Positions 8,827-17,884 are shown, counted from the stretch's first letter. The stretch: 64,000 nt of DNA from DATARH01 sp036489765 (GCA_036489765.1 DASXFE010000132.1:87049-151048), one strand, 5' to 3'. Made by a program: numbers and translations. Notes: generated by a model from the sequence alone, not told the origin.

Positions 8827-8943
8827 AATGTCCCCCCTGGTCCTCGTTGCCGGGACGACCAGCCCAGCGGTCACTACTCCGGCCACTTTACGCAACCCTC
8901 GCGCAACCGTCTACCGCGCGTCCCGACGTCGGGGACGCTTCCG

Positions 8944-9546
8944 TCACCCTTGCGCGAGGCGGTGGCAGAGATGGGTCAGGACGGGTTCACGGAGCTGCCG
9001 GGCGGCCGCCTCGCACGAGACCCAGCGGGTTGCGCGCTTGCCCTTTTCCGGCCAATCGGGCAGCGCCTCGGTGACTTCGAGCAAATAGACCCAAACCTCG
9101 ATGATCTGCTTCACGAGCGGGTTCGCGCCCGATTTTTCGGCGCGGTACATGCCGATCGCCGAGGGCGACACGCGGCCGACCACCCCCGCCTCCTCGAACG
9201 CCTCTTTGGCCGCGCTTTCGGAAAAACTCAGATGCGCCGGGATCCGGCCCTTCGGAATCCCCCATTTCTTCGACCGCTTCTTGCTGATCAGCAGCACCAT
9301 CGGCTCGGCGTTGCCCTCATAGCGAAACGCGAGGACACCGGATTCGAGCAGCGGCTCCTGCCCCGGCGGCCGCGGCGGCGCCACCTGCCGCGACCGCACC
9401 ATCTCGGCGGCCAGCGGGGTCGACACGATATCGGTGGCGAACCCGCGCCACTTCCGCCCCTTTCCGCCTTTGGCCTGTTTGGTCTTGGGCACGGCGGTCC
9501 GGTCGCGCAGGCGGCGGGACTTCGCCGGCTTGATCACCTTGGCCAT
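8944..9546 (-). CDS. NUDIX hydrolase with a basic N-terminal extension
   Basis: This 200-residue protein has a Lys/Arg-rich N-terminus of about 35 residues, a linker, then a Nudix domain. The Nudix box GRIPAHLSF...KEAFEEAGV keeps the three metal-binding acids of REUXEE (read here as KEAFEE). However, the first conserved Glu is replaced by Leu and the Arg by Lys. The preceding KKWGIPKG resembles the diphosphoinositol polyphosphate phosphohydrolase branch. The substrate is unknown. The gene is transcribed in the same direction as dctP but 117 bp beyond dctP's start, so it probably has its own promoter. Confidence 0.85.
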   Translation of the reverse strand: MAKVIKPAKSRRLRDRTAVPKTKQAKGGKGRKWRGFATDIVSTPLAAEMVRSRQVAPPRPPGQEPLLESGVLAFRYEGNAEPMVLLISKKRSKKWGIPKGRIPAHLSFSESAAKEAFEEAGVVGRVSPSAIGMYRAEKSGANPLVKQIIEVWVYLLEVTEALPDWPEKGKRATRWVSCEAAARQLREPVLTHLCHRLAQG

Positions 9547-9725
9547 CCGGCCGCTCCAAGTTGCTGCGCTACTCGTTAGAACAACCCCGTTATGATGCCG
9601 TCATAAAATCGTCATCGAAAGACCGTCGACCCGCAGCCGTGACGAACCCTCTCTCGCAACCGGAAAGAGGGGTTCGCCTCCGGCCCTCACCTCGACGGAA
9701 AGGGCGTTGATGCCGTGACGGAAGC

Positions 9726-10097
9726 TCAGTCGAACGTGGCGCGGGTGACGTCGCGGTCTTTGTCGTAATGGATCGTGATCTTGTCGACCTCGCACAGATT
9801 GATCTCGTTCCACACCGCGCTTGAGCTGTCTTCGGTGTAGACCACCTTCAGGTCCCACTTGCAGGTCTGGACCTTGGGGCTGAAATGGATGTTGACCTTG
9901 CTGCCGTCCCCGAGCGCGTGCTTGCCCAGGATGTCGTCCTCCCAATCGTCGGTCTTGCTCGGCGAAACATAGAGCTCCTTGAGCTCGTAGCCGGTCTTGT
10001 TGACGAGGGTGAAATCCTGCTTGGCGCCGTCGGCGGCGGCGGTCGGCTGGGCAAACCCCAGCATCAACACGGGTAGAGCGTAAAGTGCTTTGTGCAT
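9726..10097 (-). CDS. Small exported protein of unknown function
   Basis: This 123-residue protein has a clear signal peptide (MHKALYALPVLMLGFAQP, cut after TAAA). The mature part starts DFTLVNKTGYELKELYVSPS and has a single Cys pair (QTCKW and NLCEV). Similar short periplasmic proteins are common in alphaproteobacteria and, as I recall, are sometimes mislabelled argininosuccinate lyase; I see nothing enzymatic in it. A 15-bp stem (CGCGCCCTGGTGAGG and its near complement, 10116-10149) lies just upstream of its start and may affect its mRNA. Confidence 0.7.
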   Translation of the reverse strand: MHKALYALPVLMLGFAQPTAAADGAKQDFTLVNKTGYELKELYVSPSKTDDWEDDILGKHALGDGSKVNIHFSPKVQTCKWDLKVVYTEDSSSAVWNEINLCEVDKITIHYDKDRDVTRATFD

Positions 10098-10346
10098 GGG
10101 TCACCCGTTGCGATTCGCGCCCTGGTGAGGCCCTCCTTCACCGGGCGCGTTGCCCATACCTACAGGCGAAATGTTGAACCAGCGTTAACCTCGAATGCCA
10201 CGACCGCTGTCTCGCGTAGGAATAGTCTCCGGTAACGCCGAAATGAGCGTTTCACGCGCTCTTTCGGCTTGCCCTCAAAAGCATTACGATGCCCAGAATA
10301 AGGGATGCGGCCGGCAAGGCCGCGAATGCAGAGGGGAGGCGGCACC

Positions 10347-11627
10347 ATGAGCGCATCGTCGCGTCGGGATGTTCTGAAAATCGCCGGAATGGGCGCGGCG
10401 GCCGCGGCGCTTTCGCCTTTGGCCGCATGGGCCGATGGGAAGACCATAACCCTTCTGCACGAAAGCTCGTTTATCAAAACCTTTGACGAATACATGCAGA
10501 ACACGCTGGCGCCGGCCTACGAAAAGCAGACCGGGGTCAAGGTGGTCTACGAGATCACCGCCGTCGGCAGCCTGCCGTCACGCGATAGCGCGATCATCGA
10601 GACGGGCTCGGGTGCCGATGTGTCGATGCTGGCGCTCCTCTTCCCGTTCCTCTACCAGGACAAACTGCTGGACGTCAGCGATATCGCCGAAGACATGGGC
10701 AAGAAGCAGGGCGGCTGGTACGACGTCGGCAAGGAAGCCGGCATGATCGACGGCAAGTGGAAGGCGATTCCGTTCTGCAATATCGGTCAGCTGATGAACT
10801 GGCGCACCGACTGGTTTGCCGAGATCGGGGTCAAGACCTTCCCCGACACCTGGGAAGAGCTCTACGAGGTCGGCAAGAAGCTCAAGGCGAAAGACCACCC
10901 GTTCGGGTTCGAGCTCGGCCACGGCTTTGGCGACAACCACGGCTGGCTTTACCCGCTCCTCTGGTCCTATGGCGGGCACGAGGTCGAGCATGACGGCAAG
11001 ACGGTCTCGATCGACTCGTCGGAAACCGCCGCCGCGGTCGATTTCGCCCGAAAGTTCTTCAAGGATTGCCTTTTGGAGGACTGCCTCTCCTGGACCGACG
11101 TCAGCAACAACAAGGCCTGGATGGCCGAGCAGATTTCCTGCACCAACAATGCCGAATCGATCCTGTGGTTTGCCAAGCGCGATTTCCCCGACATCGCCAA
11201 GGTCACCGACCAGGCGATGAACCCGCAGGGCCCCAAAGGCCGGTTCCACCTGATGAACGCGATCAGCCACGGCATCTTCAATTTCTCGCCCGAGAAGCAG
11301 GCGACGCACGATTTTCTTGCCTGGCTGATGGACGAAAAGCAGCTCGGCGCCTGGTATGCCTCGGCCGACAGCTATTACCAGCCCGTGCTGCACGGCTACG
11401 ACACCGCCAAGATGTGGGACGTCGAGCCGCGCAACAAACCCTACCGCGACGCGATGGCGACGGCCCACCTGCCCGGCTGGCCGGCCCCACCCGACCGCCG
11501 CCTCGCCGAGGCGATCGCGAAATACGTCGTCATCGACATGTTCGCCAAGGCCTGTAGCGGCAGCGCAACCAAGGACGTCATCAAGAACGCCGAGGCTCAG
11601 CTCAAGGAAATCTACAAGTCCGCGTAG
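10347..11627 (+). CDS. CUT1-type ABC transporter substrate-binding protein
   Basis: The chosen ATG is preceded by GAGGGGAGG and yields a 426-residue protein with a Tat signal (SSRRDVLKIAGMGAAAA, cut near AWADG). The body is a sugar-type (extracellular family 1) binding protein: ITLLHESSFIKTFDEYMQNT, later a Trp-rich ligand region (DKAWM, SILWFAKR) and YASADSYYQPVL. Two CUT1 permease genes follow at 11795 and 12730. The ligand is unknown, possibly a sugar, polyol or oligosaccharide. A palindromic repeat separates it from the permease genes. Confidence 0.9.
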   Translation: MSASSRRDVLKIAGMGAAAAALSPLAAWADGKTITLLHESSFIKTFDEYMQNTLAPAYEKQTGVKVVYEITAVGSLPSRDSAIIETGSGADVSMLALLFPFLYQDKLLDVSDIAEDMGKKQGGWYDVGKEAGMIDGKWKAIPFCNIGQLMNWRTDWFAEIGVKTFPDTWEELYEVGKKLKAKDHPFGFELGHGFGDNHGWLYPLLWSYGGHEVEHDGKTVSIDSSETAAAVDFARKFFKDCLLEDCLSWTDVSNNKAWMAEQISCTNNAESILWFAKRDFPDIAKVTDQAMNPQGPKGRFHLMNAISHGIFNFSPEKQATHDFLAWLMDEKQLGAWYASADSYYQPVLHGYDTAKMWDVEPRNKPYRDAMATAHLPGWPAPPDRRLAEAIAKYVVIDMFAKACSGSATKDVIKNAEAQLKEIYKSA

Positions 11628-11655
11628 GGATAATCGGATGAGGCCCGCTTCTTTC

Positions 11656-11736
11656 CTCGTCATTCCCGCGAAAGCGGGAATCCAGGGCAAACGCTCCGTC
11701 GCACGCCCCTGGACCCCCGCCTTCGCGGGGGTGACG
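11656..11736. repeat. Dispersed inverted repeat (TCATTCCCGCGAAAGCGGGAATCC type)
   Basis: CGTCATTCCCGCGAAAGCGGGAATCCAG (11657-11684, itself hairpin-forming) is mirrored by CTGGACCCCCGCCTTCGCGGGGGTGACG. The whole is an approximately 80-bp imperfect palindrome between the binding-protein and permease genes. This family is widespread in proteobacterial intergenic DNA. It could tune the ratio of binding protein to permease by stabilising the upstream mRNA. Confidence 0.75.
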
Positions 11737-11794
11737 GCTGGAAGGAAGGTCATCCTACCTAAGCGGCAAGAACTCTAAGGCCGAGGGCACGCAG

Positions 11795-12733
11795 ATGGCC
11801 GTCCGCACCGAACCTATCGTCGCCGTCCGCGGCCATGCGCGCCGGCGCGTCTCGCTCGGCGAATGGCTCGACCGCGGCAGCGTCTTCAGCTGGCTGATGA
11901 TGGCGCCGCCGATCCTCTTCCTGGCGGCGCTTGTCGGCTATCCGTTCTTCTACGGGATCGCTTTGAGCCTCGAAAACCGGATGGTCGCCCACACGGGCAC
12001 CTTCGCGGGGCTCGGCAACTTCATCCACGACGCGCACGACCAGGTGTTCTGGCAGGTGCTCGCCAACACCTTCATCTACACCGCCGCCGCGACGGTCCTG
12101 AAGATGATCCTCGGCCTTGGCCTCGCGCTGGCGATGAACCAGCAGTTCCGGATGAAGAATATCGTCCGGGCGTTGCTGCTTCTGCCGTTCATCGTGCCGA
12201 CCGTGCTCAGCACGATCGCGTGGATGTGGATGCTCGACCCCGCGTTCAGCGTCGTCAACCGCGTCCTCGTCGATCTCGGCTGGCCAAAACCGGGGCCCTC
12301 CTGGCTCGGCAACCCGATCCTCGCGATGTGCTCGATCATCGTGATCAACACCTGGCGCGGGTTGCCGTTTTACGGGATCACCCTTCTCGCCGGGCTCCAG
12401 ACCGTACCGATCGAGCTGTACGAGGCGGCGACGATCGACGGCGCCGGCGCCTGGCAGCGCTTCCGCTTTGTCACCCTGCCGATCCTGCAGCCGATCATCC
12501 TGATCGTGACGCTATTCTCGGTGATCTTCACCTTTGCCGATTTCCAGCTCGTCTACGTCCTGACCCACGGCGGGCCGCAGAACGCCACCAACCTGCTCGC
12601 GACCTATGCGTTCGACATCGGCATGGGCGCGGGACAGCTCGGGCTCGGTGCCTCGGTGGCATTGACGATGCTGCCGGCGCTGGCGCTGTTGATCGTCGCG
12701 ATCTCGCTCTATCTCAGAAAGAAGGACGCATGA
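11795..12733 (+). CDS. CUT1 ABC transporter permease 1 (MalF/UgpA-like)
   Basis: The protein has 312 residues, six membrane segments and the EAA loop ELYEAATIDGAGAWQRFRFV that docks an ATPase. The N-terminus has a basic cytoplasmic leader (VRGHARRRVSLGEWLDRG). It partners the permease at 12730, whose start overlaps this stop (ATGA), and the binding protein at 10347. Confidence 0.92.
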   Translation: MAVRTEPIVAVRGHARRRVSLGEWLDRGSVFSWLMMAPPILFLAALVGYPFFYGIALSLENRMVAHTGTFAGLGNFIHDAHDQVFWQVLANTFIYTAAATVLKMILGLGLALAMNQQFRMKNIVRALLLLPFIVPTVLSTIAWMWMLDPAFSVVNRVLVDLGWPKPGPSWLGNPILAMCSIIVINTWRGLPFYGITLLAGLQTVPIELYEAATIDGAGAWQRFRFVTLPILQPIILIVTLFSVIFTFADFQLVYVLTHGGPQNATNLLATYAFDIGMGAGQLGLGASVALTMLPALALLIVAISLYLRKKDA

Positions 12734-13575
12734 TCACCGGCCAGGGCCCGATTCGGCGGACGGTGCAAGTGTGGGCACCGGTCCTCATCTTTCTGCTGAT
12801 CACGCTCTTGCCGTTCTATTGGATGGCGATCACGTCGATCAAACCGAACAGCGAGCTTTACAGCACTCACACCAACCCGCTGCTCGTCCACGCGCCGACC
12901 TTGAAGCATTTTATCGACCTGTTCCGCACCACGAACTTCCTGTTGTGGACGTGGAACACCATGGTCGTCGCGGTCGTCTCGACGGCGATCTCACTGGTGC
13001 TCGGCACGATGCTCGCCTACCCGCTCGCCCGGATCAATTTCCCCGGCGCCGGGCTCATCGCCATCGGGGTCGCCGCGGTCTATCTCGTGCCGCAGCCGCT
13101 GCTCTTCATCCCGCTTGCCGACATCATCAACCAGCTCGGCCTCGGCAACACGCTCACCTCGGTGATCCTGACCTATCCGACGATGCTGGTGCCCTTTGTC
13201 GCGTGGCTGCTGCTCGGCTACTTCAAGACCGTTCCGATGGAACTCGAAGAGGCCGCCCGCATAGACGGCGCCAGCCGGATGCAGACGATGCGCCGGATCT
13301 TCCTGCCGCTCTGCACCCCGGGCTTCATCTCGGCCGGCATCTTCGCCTTCACCCTGGCGCAGAACGAATTCCTCTACGCCCTCATCTTCCTGACCAAAAC
13401 CACGGTCCGCACCGTCCCGGTCGGCGTCATCTCCGAGCTGATCAAGGGCGACGTCTTCTACTGGGGGCAGCTGATGGCCGCCGCGCTTCTCGGCTCCGTC
13501 CCGGTGGCGATCATCTATTCCTTCTTCGTCGAGCACTACGTCGCGGGCCTGACCTCGGGCGCGGTCAAGGGTTGA
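12730..13575 (+). CDS. CUT1 ABC transporter permease 2 (MalG/UgpE-like)
   Basis: The ATG overlaps the stop of permease 1, giving 281 residues. It has six membrane spans and the EAA loop ELEEAARIDGASRMQTMRRI. No ATPase gene of the CUT1 (MalK/UgpC) type lies in the cluster: the next genes form a separate NitT/TauT system. The importer must therefore borrow an ATPase encoded elsewhere. Confidence 0.92.
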   Translation: MITGQGPIRRTVQVWAPVLIFLLITLLPFYWMAITSIKPNSELYSTHTNPLLVHAPTLKHFIDLFRTTNFLLWTWNTMVVAVVSTAISLVLGTMLAYPLARINFPGAGLIAIGVAAVYLVPQPLLFIPLADIINQLGLGNTLTSVILTYPTMLVPFVAWLLLGYFKTVPMELEEAARIDGASRMQTMRRIFLPLCTPGFISAGIFAFTLAQNEFLYALIFLTKTTVRTVPVGVISELIKGDVFYWGQLMAAALLGSVPVAIIYSFFVEHYVAGLTSGAVKG

Positions 13576-13695
13576 GCCGCCCGCCGCAAAGCCGATTTGC
13601 CGCAACGCAGCCTTGCCCCCATTCGGTATGGTAGGTTTCCCGCCAAAGGCGGGATGCGGAAAGAGCCTGCAGCATCAGGTGAGGAGACGGCGCGT

Positions 13696-14709
13696 ATGCC
13701 ATTGACCCGCAGGGAATTCGGTTTGGCCGCGCTGGCCGCCGGGGCGCTGGCCGCGACCCCGGCTCGCGCCGCCGACAAGATTCATATCGGCATCCTCCCG
13801 CTCGCCTCGCACTCGCCGACCTTCATCGCCCTCGCCAAGGGCTATTTCACCGAAGCCGGGCTCGACGCCGAGTTCGTGACCTTCGAGGCGTCGGAGCCGA
13901 TGGCGGTGGCGATCGCATCGGGCGATGTCGATTTCGGCGTGACCGCGATCACCGGCGCGCTGATCGCCCTCGCCGGCAAGGGCGTCGTCAAGGTGATCGG
14001 CGGGGCGCTTGAAGAGGCGCCGGGGATCGAGGGCGAAAAGATCCTCGTATCGAAAAAGGCGCATGACGAGGGCATCACGACCCCGGCGCAGCTCAAGGGC
14101 CGCATCTTCGGCATCACCACGGCCGGGTCGTCGTTCCAGTACATGGCGCACAAGATCGCGCAGAAGGAAGGGTTTCCGGATTCGGCGATGGAACTGAAGC
14201 CGCTGCAAAAGGTGCCTGTGGTCATCGCGGCGCTCAAAAGCGGGCAGATCGACGCCTGGTCGATCCAGCCCAATATCGCCGACAACCTGGCGAAGACGGG
14301 CGATGCGTTTGTGATCGGCAAGATCTCCGACTACGCGCCCGATTACCAGGTGACGACGGTCTTCACCTCGACCGTGAACATCTCGAAGAAACCCGATCTC
14401 GTGAAGCGGTATCTCGCCGCCTATTCGAAGGGCGTTGCGGATTACAACGCCGCGCTCGTCGAGAAGACGATGGATGAGAAGGACGTCGCCGCGATCGTCG
14501 CGATCATCCACAAATACGTCTATGCCTCGACGCCATCGGAGAAGGCAGACCCGATGATCCGCGCCGGGGCGATGCGCATCGCCCCCGACGCCCGCCTCAA
14601 CCTTGCCAGCGTCAAGGACCAGCTCGACTGGTTCAAGAGCGAGAAAATGGTGCCGGCGGATGCCTCGATCGAGAAGCTCGTCGATACGAGTTTTGTGAAG
14701 ACTGACTAG
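13696..14709 (+). CDS. NitT/TauT-type ABC transporter substrate-binding protein
   Basis: The start chosen has GAGGAG upstream and gives 337 residues beginning MPLTRREFGLAALAAGALAA, a Tat-type signal. The mature protein is NMT1/SsuA-like: IHIGILPLASHSPTFIALAK, GYFTEAGLDAEFV and ASGDVDFGVTAITGA. It delivers a ligand to the permease/ATPase pair downstream. Members bind nitrate, sulfonates, taurine, pyrimidine precursors or riboflavin; which one applies here cannot be read. Confidence 0.9.
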   Translation: MPLTRREFGLAALAAGALAATPARAADKIHIGILPLASHSPTFIALAKGYFTEAGLDAEFVTFEASEPMAVAIASGDVDFGVTAITGALIALAGKGVVKVIGGALEEAPGIEGEKILVSKKAHDEGITTPAQLKGRIFGITTAGSSFQYMAHKIAQKEGFPDSAMELKPLQKVPVVIAALKSGQIDAWSIQPNIADNLAKTGDAFVIGKISDYAPDYQVTTVFTSTVNISKKPDLVKRYLAAYSKGVADYNAALVEKTMDEKDVAAIVAIIHKYVYASTPSEKADPMIRAGAMRIAPDARLNLASVKDQLDWFKSEKMVPADASIEKLVDTSFVKTD

Positions 14710-14720
14710 TGCCGCACTTC

Positions 14721-14823
14721 GTTGTCGTTGCGAGGAGCCGAAGGCGACGCGGCAATGCCGGGCCACAGGAGACCTCTCCGCCCGAGATTGCTGCGGCGCC
14801 CGACGGGCGCCTCGCAATGACAA
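14721..14823. repeat. Palindromic repeat (GTCATTGCGAGGAGC type)
   Basis: TCGTTGCGAGGAGCCGAAGGCGACG at the left is matched inversely by GGCGCC...GGGCGCCTCGCAATGACA at the right, enclosing about 50 bases. This is a common alphaproteobacterial intergenic element. Half copies lie at about 190-200 (CCTCGCAATGACA) and 41157-41173 (CGTCATTGCGAGGAGC). It separates the binding-protein gene from the ATPase gene. Confidence 0.7.
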
Positions 14824-14842
14824 TTCACCAGAGGCGGCACTA

Positions 14843-15613
14843 ATGCGCGTCACCATCGACGGCATCAGCCACGATTACGGCAGGACACACGTTCTCCGCG
14901 ACATCGCGCTGACGATCGACGAGGGCGAGATCGTCGCGGTGATCGGGCCCTCGGGATGCGGAAAGTCAACGCTGTTGCGCTTTATCGGCGGCCTCGAGCG
15001 GCCGGATCGCGGGCGCGTCCTGCTGTCCGGCGAGCCGCCGACGGGTTCGCTCAATCCGCTCACCTACATCTTCCAGGATTTCGCGCTGCTGCCGTGGCGG
15101 ACCGTCGAGGGCAACGTACGGCTGGTGCTCGAAGACCACGGCATCGGCGAGCGGGCCACGCGCGAGATCGTCGACGACGTGCTCGCCCGCACGGGACTCT
15201 CGGACTTTCGCACCGCCTGGCCGCGCCAGCTTTCCGGCGGGATGAAGCAGCGCGTCGCGATCGCCCGTGCGCTGAGCGTGCGCCCGGCGGTAATGCTGAT
15301 GGACGAGCCGCTGTCGTCGCTCGACGCGCAGACCCGCGAGCTGCTGATGGACGATCTCGTCGAATTATGGGCGCGCGAGCGGTTTTCGGCCTGCTACGTG
15401 ACGCACAACCTTGCCGAGGCGGTGCGGCTCGGGCATCGCATCATCGTGCTGTCGCGGCGGCCCGGCACGATCCGCGAGGAGATCGCGATCGACATCCCGC
15501 TCGCCGAGCGTGCCGGCCGCCCCGCCGAGCTCGACGGGGTCCAGCGCCAGGTGTGGACGCTCCTGCGCGAAGAGGCCCGAGAGGCCGACCGCGAGCTGAC
15601 CGATGCCGCCTGA
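14843..15613 (+). CDS. NitT/TauT-type ABC transporter ATPase
   Basis: This 256-residue ATPase shows Walker A GPSGCGKST, a Q-loop in YIFQDFALLPWRTVEGNV (the LLPW form is typical of SsuB/TauB/NrtD), signature LSGGMKQRVAIARAL, Walker B VMLMDEPLSSLD and the H-loop YVTHNLAEA. It powers the importer made with the binding protein at 13696 and the permease that overlaps its 3' end by 11 bases. It is the only ABC ATPase gene in the window. Confidence 0.95.
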   Translation: MRVTIDGISHDYGRTHVLRDIALTIDEGEIVAVIGPSGCGKSTLLRFIGGLERPDRGRVLLSGEPPTGSLNPLTYIFQDFALLPWRTVEGNVRLVLEDHGIGERATREIVDDVLARTGLSDFRTAWPRQLSGGMKQRVAIARALSVRPAVMLMDEPLSSLDAQTRELLMDDLVELWARERFSACYVTHNLAEAVRLGHRIIVLSRRPGTIREEIAIDIPLAERAGRPAELDGVQRQVWTLLREEAREADRELTDAA

Positions 15614-16415
15614 CGCGGTTTCGGCTGCCGCCGCCCGCGCCGTCCCGTTCCGCGGCGGCGGGTTTCGCCCGCGGCGGATCTGGATCATCGGGCCGATCGT
15701 CTTCGTGGTGCTGATCCTCTTGTGGCAAGCGGGTTCGCAGACCGGGGTCATCAGCGATGTCGCGCTGCCGTCGCCCGTCGCGGTGTTCGGCGCATTTCAT
15801 GATCTGGTCGCGACGGGGATGCTGTGGAAGCATCTCGGCGCGAGCCTCTATCGGCTCGTCGTCGGCTGGACGCTCGGCACGCTGTTGGGGGTTGCGATCG
15901 GGCTGTCGATCGGATTGTTCTCGCTTGCGCGGGCCGGGCTCGTGCCGCTCGTCTCGGCAGCGTTCCCGATCCCGAAAATCGCCCTCCTGCCGCTCTTCGT
16001 GATCTGGTTCGGCACCGGAGAAGGGTCGAAGGTGGCGACGATCCTCTTCGGCACGCTGTTCCCGACCGTCGTCGCGACCTACGGCGGGATCGACAATGTC
16101 GATCGCAACCTCATCCGCATGGGCCAGTCCTTCGGCCTCAAATGGCTGTCGATCGTGCGCAAGATCGTTATCCCCGGCGCCTTGCCGGCGATCCTCTCGG
16201 GGTTCCGCATCTCGGCGTCGATCGCCGTGGTGCTGCTCGTCGCGGCCGAGATGATCGGCGCCCAATACGGCATCGGCGCCTATATCCTCGAGGCAGGCGC
16301 CCTCTTCGCCACCGACCAGCTCATCGCCGGCGTCGCGATCCTGTCGGGGCTCGGCCTCGTGATTGGCTGGCTGATCGGCCGCGCCGAGCGCCATTTCCTC
16401 GACTGGCGCACTTAA
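15603..16415 (+). CDS. NitT/TauT-type ABC transporter permease
   Basis: The protein has 270 residues, six membrane segments and a BPD_transp_1 domain with the EAA-like loop GQSFGLKWLSIVRKIVIPGA. The N-terminal 30 residues are basic and cytoplasmic. The gene overlaps the ATPase gene by 11 bases, so the two are translationally coupled. A palindromic repeat follows the stop by three bases. Confidence 0.92.
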   Translation: MPPDAVSAAAARAVPFRGGGFRPRRIWIIGPIVFVVLILLWQAGSQTGVISDVALPSPVAVFGAFHDLVATGMLWKHLGASLYRLVVGWTLGTLLGVAIGLSIGLFSLARAGLVPLVSAAFPIPKIALLPLFVIWFGTGEGSKVATILFGTLFPTVVATYGGIDNVDRNLIRMGQSFGLKWLSIVRKIVIPGALPAILSGFRISASIAVVLLVAAEMIGAQYGIGAYILEAGALFATDQLIAGVAILSGLGLVIGWLIGRAERHFLDWRT

Positions 16416-16418
16416 AGG

Positions 16419-16476
16419 GCGCCGGGCGTCTCGCCCGCGTCTTGACGAAAACCTGCGGGCGGGACACCCGCGCTCC
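16419..16476. repeat. GCGGGCGTCTCGCCCGC palindromic repeat, copy 1
   Basis: CGCCGGGCGTCTCGCCCGCG and CGGGCGGGACACCCGCGCTCC flank an AT-richer centre (TCTTGACGAAAACC). Related copies lie at 43576-43638 and 59723-59746. All three begin within ten bases of a stop codon, which suggests a mobile or amplified terminator-like element. Confidence 0.7.
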
Positions 16477-16539
16477 TTTGCTTTCCACGATGGCGCACTT
16501 CGCCCTAGAGTTGGCAAAACACTCGGGAGGAGACGGGCA

Positions 16540-17547
16540 ATGAAGATGCGTCTCGCGATCGCGCTGCTGCTGGCTGGCTTCGCTCCCGCAATCGCCGCCG
16601 ACATGCCGTCGATCGATCTGCCGCGGGGGCCTTATGCCACCGGGGTGAAGTTCGGCGAGTTGCCGGCGAACCATCCGTGGGGCGGGGTCATCGCGGCGAC
16701 GCCGGGGGTCGACGGCAAGAGCATCTGGGCGTTCGAGCGCTGCGGCGGCGATTGCCTGAAAAGCCCCGACCTCCCGCCGGTCCTCCATTTCGACGCGAGC
16801 GGCAAGTTGCTCGCCAGCTTCGGCGCCGGGATGTTCGTCTTCCCGCATGGCATCGCGCTCGACAAACAGGGCAACGTCTATGTCGCCGATGCCGACGGCA
16901 AGAACGGCAAGGGTGATGTCGTCGTCAAGTTCAGCCCCGAAGGCAAGGTGTTGATGACGCTCGGCCATCCCGGCATGCCGGGCAGCGCCGAGGGGTATTT
17001 CGACAAGCCGACCTCGGTCGCGATCGCGCCCGACGGCACGATCTTCGTCGCCGACGGGCATGGGCCCGGCTCGAACGCGCGGATCGTCAAGATCTCGGCC
17101 GACGGCAAGTGGCTCAAGACCTGGGGCAAGGAGGGAAAAGGCCAGGGCGAGTTCGACGTGCCGCACGGCATCGCGCTCGACAGCCAGGGCCGCGTCTTTG
17201 TCGCCGACCGCTCGAACAGCCGCATCCAGATCTTCGACCAGGACGGCAAGTTCCTAGCCGAGTGGCGGCAATTCGGCCGCCCGAGCGCCGTCTTTATCGA
17301 CAAGGACGACACGCTCTACGTCGCCGACTCGCAGACCGAAGACAAGACGGGCTGCACCCCCGACCCCGGCTGCCGCCGCGGCATCCGCATCGGCAGCGCC
17401 AAGGACGGCACGGTCAAATACTTCATCCCCCGCGCCAACCCGCCGGCCGATCTGTCGGGCGGCGAAGGCGTCGCGGCGGATGCTGACGGAAATGTGATCG
17501 GCGCGGAGAATGTCGGCAAAGGGCTGCGGAAATACGCGAAGCAGTAG
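16540..17547 (+). CDS. Exported NHL-repeat (six-bladed propeller) protein
   Basis: This 335-residue protein has a signal peptide (MKMRLAIALLLAGFAPAIAA) and repeated NHL-type blades: FPHGIALDKQGNVYVADADG, TSVAIAPDGTIFVADGHG, PHGIALDSQGRVFVADRSNS and SAVFIDKDDTLYVADSQT. The layout resembles the peptidyl-alpha-hydroxyglycine alpha-amidating lyase-like group, but catalysis is not shown. Two Cys pairs (CGGDC and CTPDPGC) may form disulfides. It has a strong GGAGGAG ribosome-binding site. The role is unknown. Confidence 0.85.
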   Translation: MKMRLAIALLLAGFAPAIAADMPSIDLPRGPYATGVKFGELPANHPWGGVIAATPGVDGKSIWAFERCGGDCLKSPDLPPVLHFDASGKLLASFGAGMFVFPHGIALDKQGNVYVADADGKNGKGDVVVKFSPEGKVLMTLGHPGMPGSAEGYFDKPTSVAIAPDGTIFVADGHGPGSNARIVKISADGKWLKTWGKEGKGQGEFDVPHGIALDSQGRVFVADRSNSRIQIFDQDGKFLAEWRQFGRPSAVFIDKDDTLYVADSQTEDKTGCTPDPGCRRGIRIGSAKDGTVKYFIPRANPPADLSGGEGVAADADGNVIGAENVGKGLRKYAKQ

Positions 17548-17683
17548 CCGCCCGCCGCTACCTTCCCGTCAGGTGCGTCAGTTTGAGGCATTCCTTACAC
17601 AAACCTGACACGCGACCTTCTCAAGGAACGCCCCGGCAACGGCGTTGTTTTGTACGCTGGGGGACATTCGGATCGTGGATGAG

Positions 17684-17884
17684 ATGTCGCTGTCTGCAAT
17701 GACGGGCGAGTCAAAGCGCTGGCGGGACATGGCCGAAGAGGCCCGTGCCAAAGGCGAAGCGATGAAGGACGAGGTCGCGCGGCGTACCATGAAAAAGGTC
17801 GCCGAGGTCTACGACCGCCTGGCGGGGCGCGGGGATAACCCGCCTCCGCTGGCCAAAGTACCAGAGCAAGGCGCCGGCCGCTAA
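17684..17884 (+). CDS. Small hypothetical protein
   Basis: From the ATG at 17684 this gives 66 residues: MSLSAMTGESKRWRDMAEEA and so on, a charged helical protein (ARAKGEAMKDEVARRTMKKV) with a Pro-rich tail. I do not recognise a family. The Trp-Arg-Asp-Met-Ala-Glu start resembles short charged proteins often seen in Hyphomicrobiales. An upstream in-frame ATG (17645) would add 13 residues. Confidence 0.5.
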   Translation: MSLSAMTGESKRWRDMAEEARAKGEAMKDEVARRTMKKVAEVYDRLAGRGDNPPPLAKVPEQGAGR

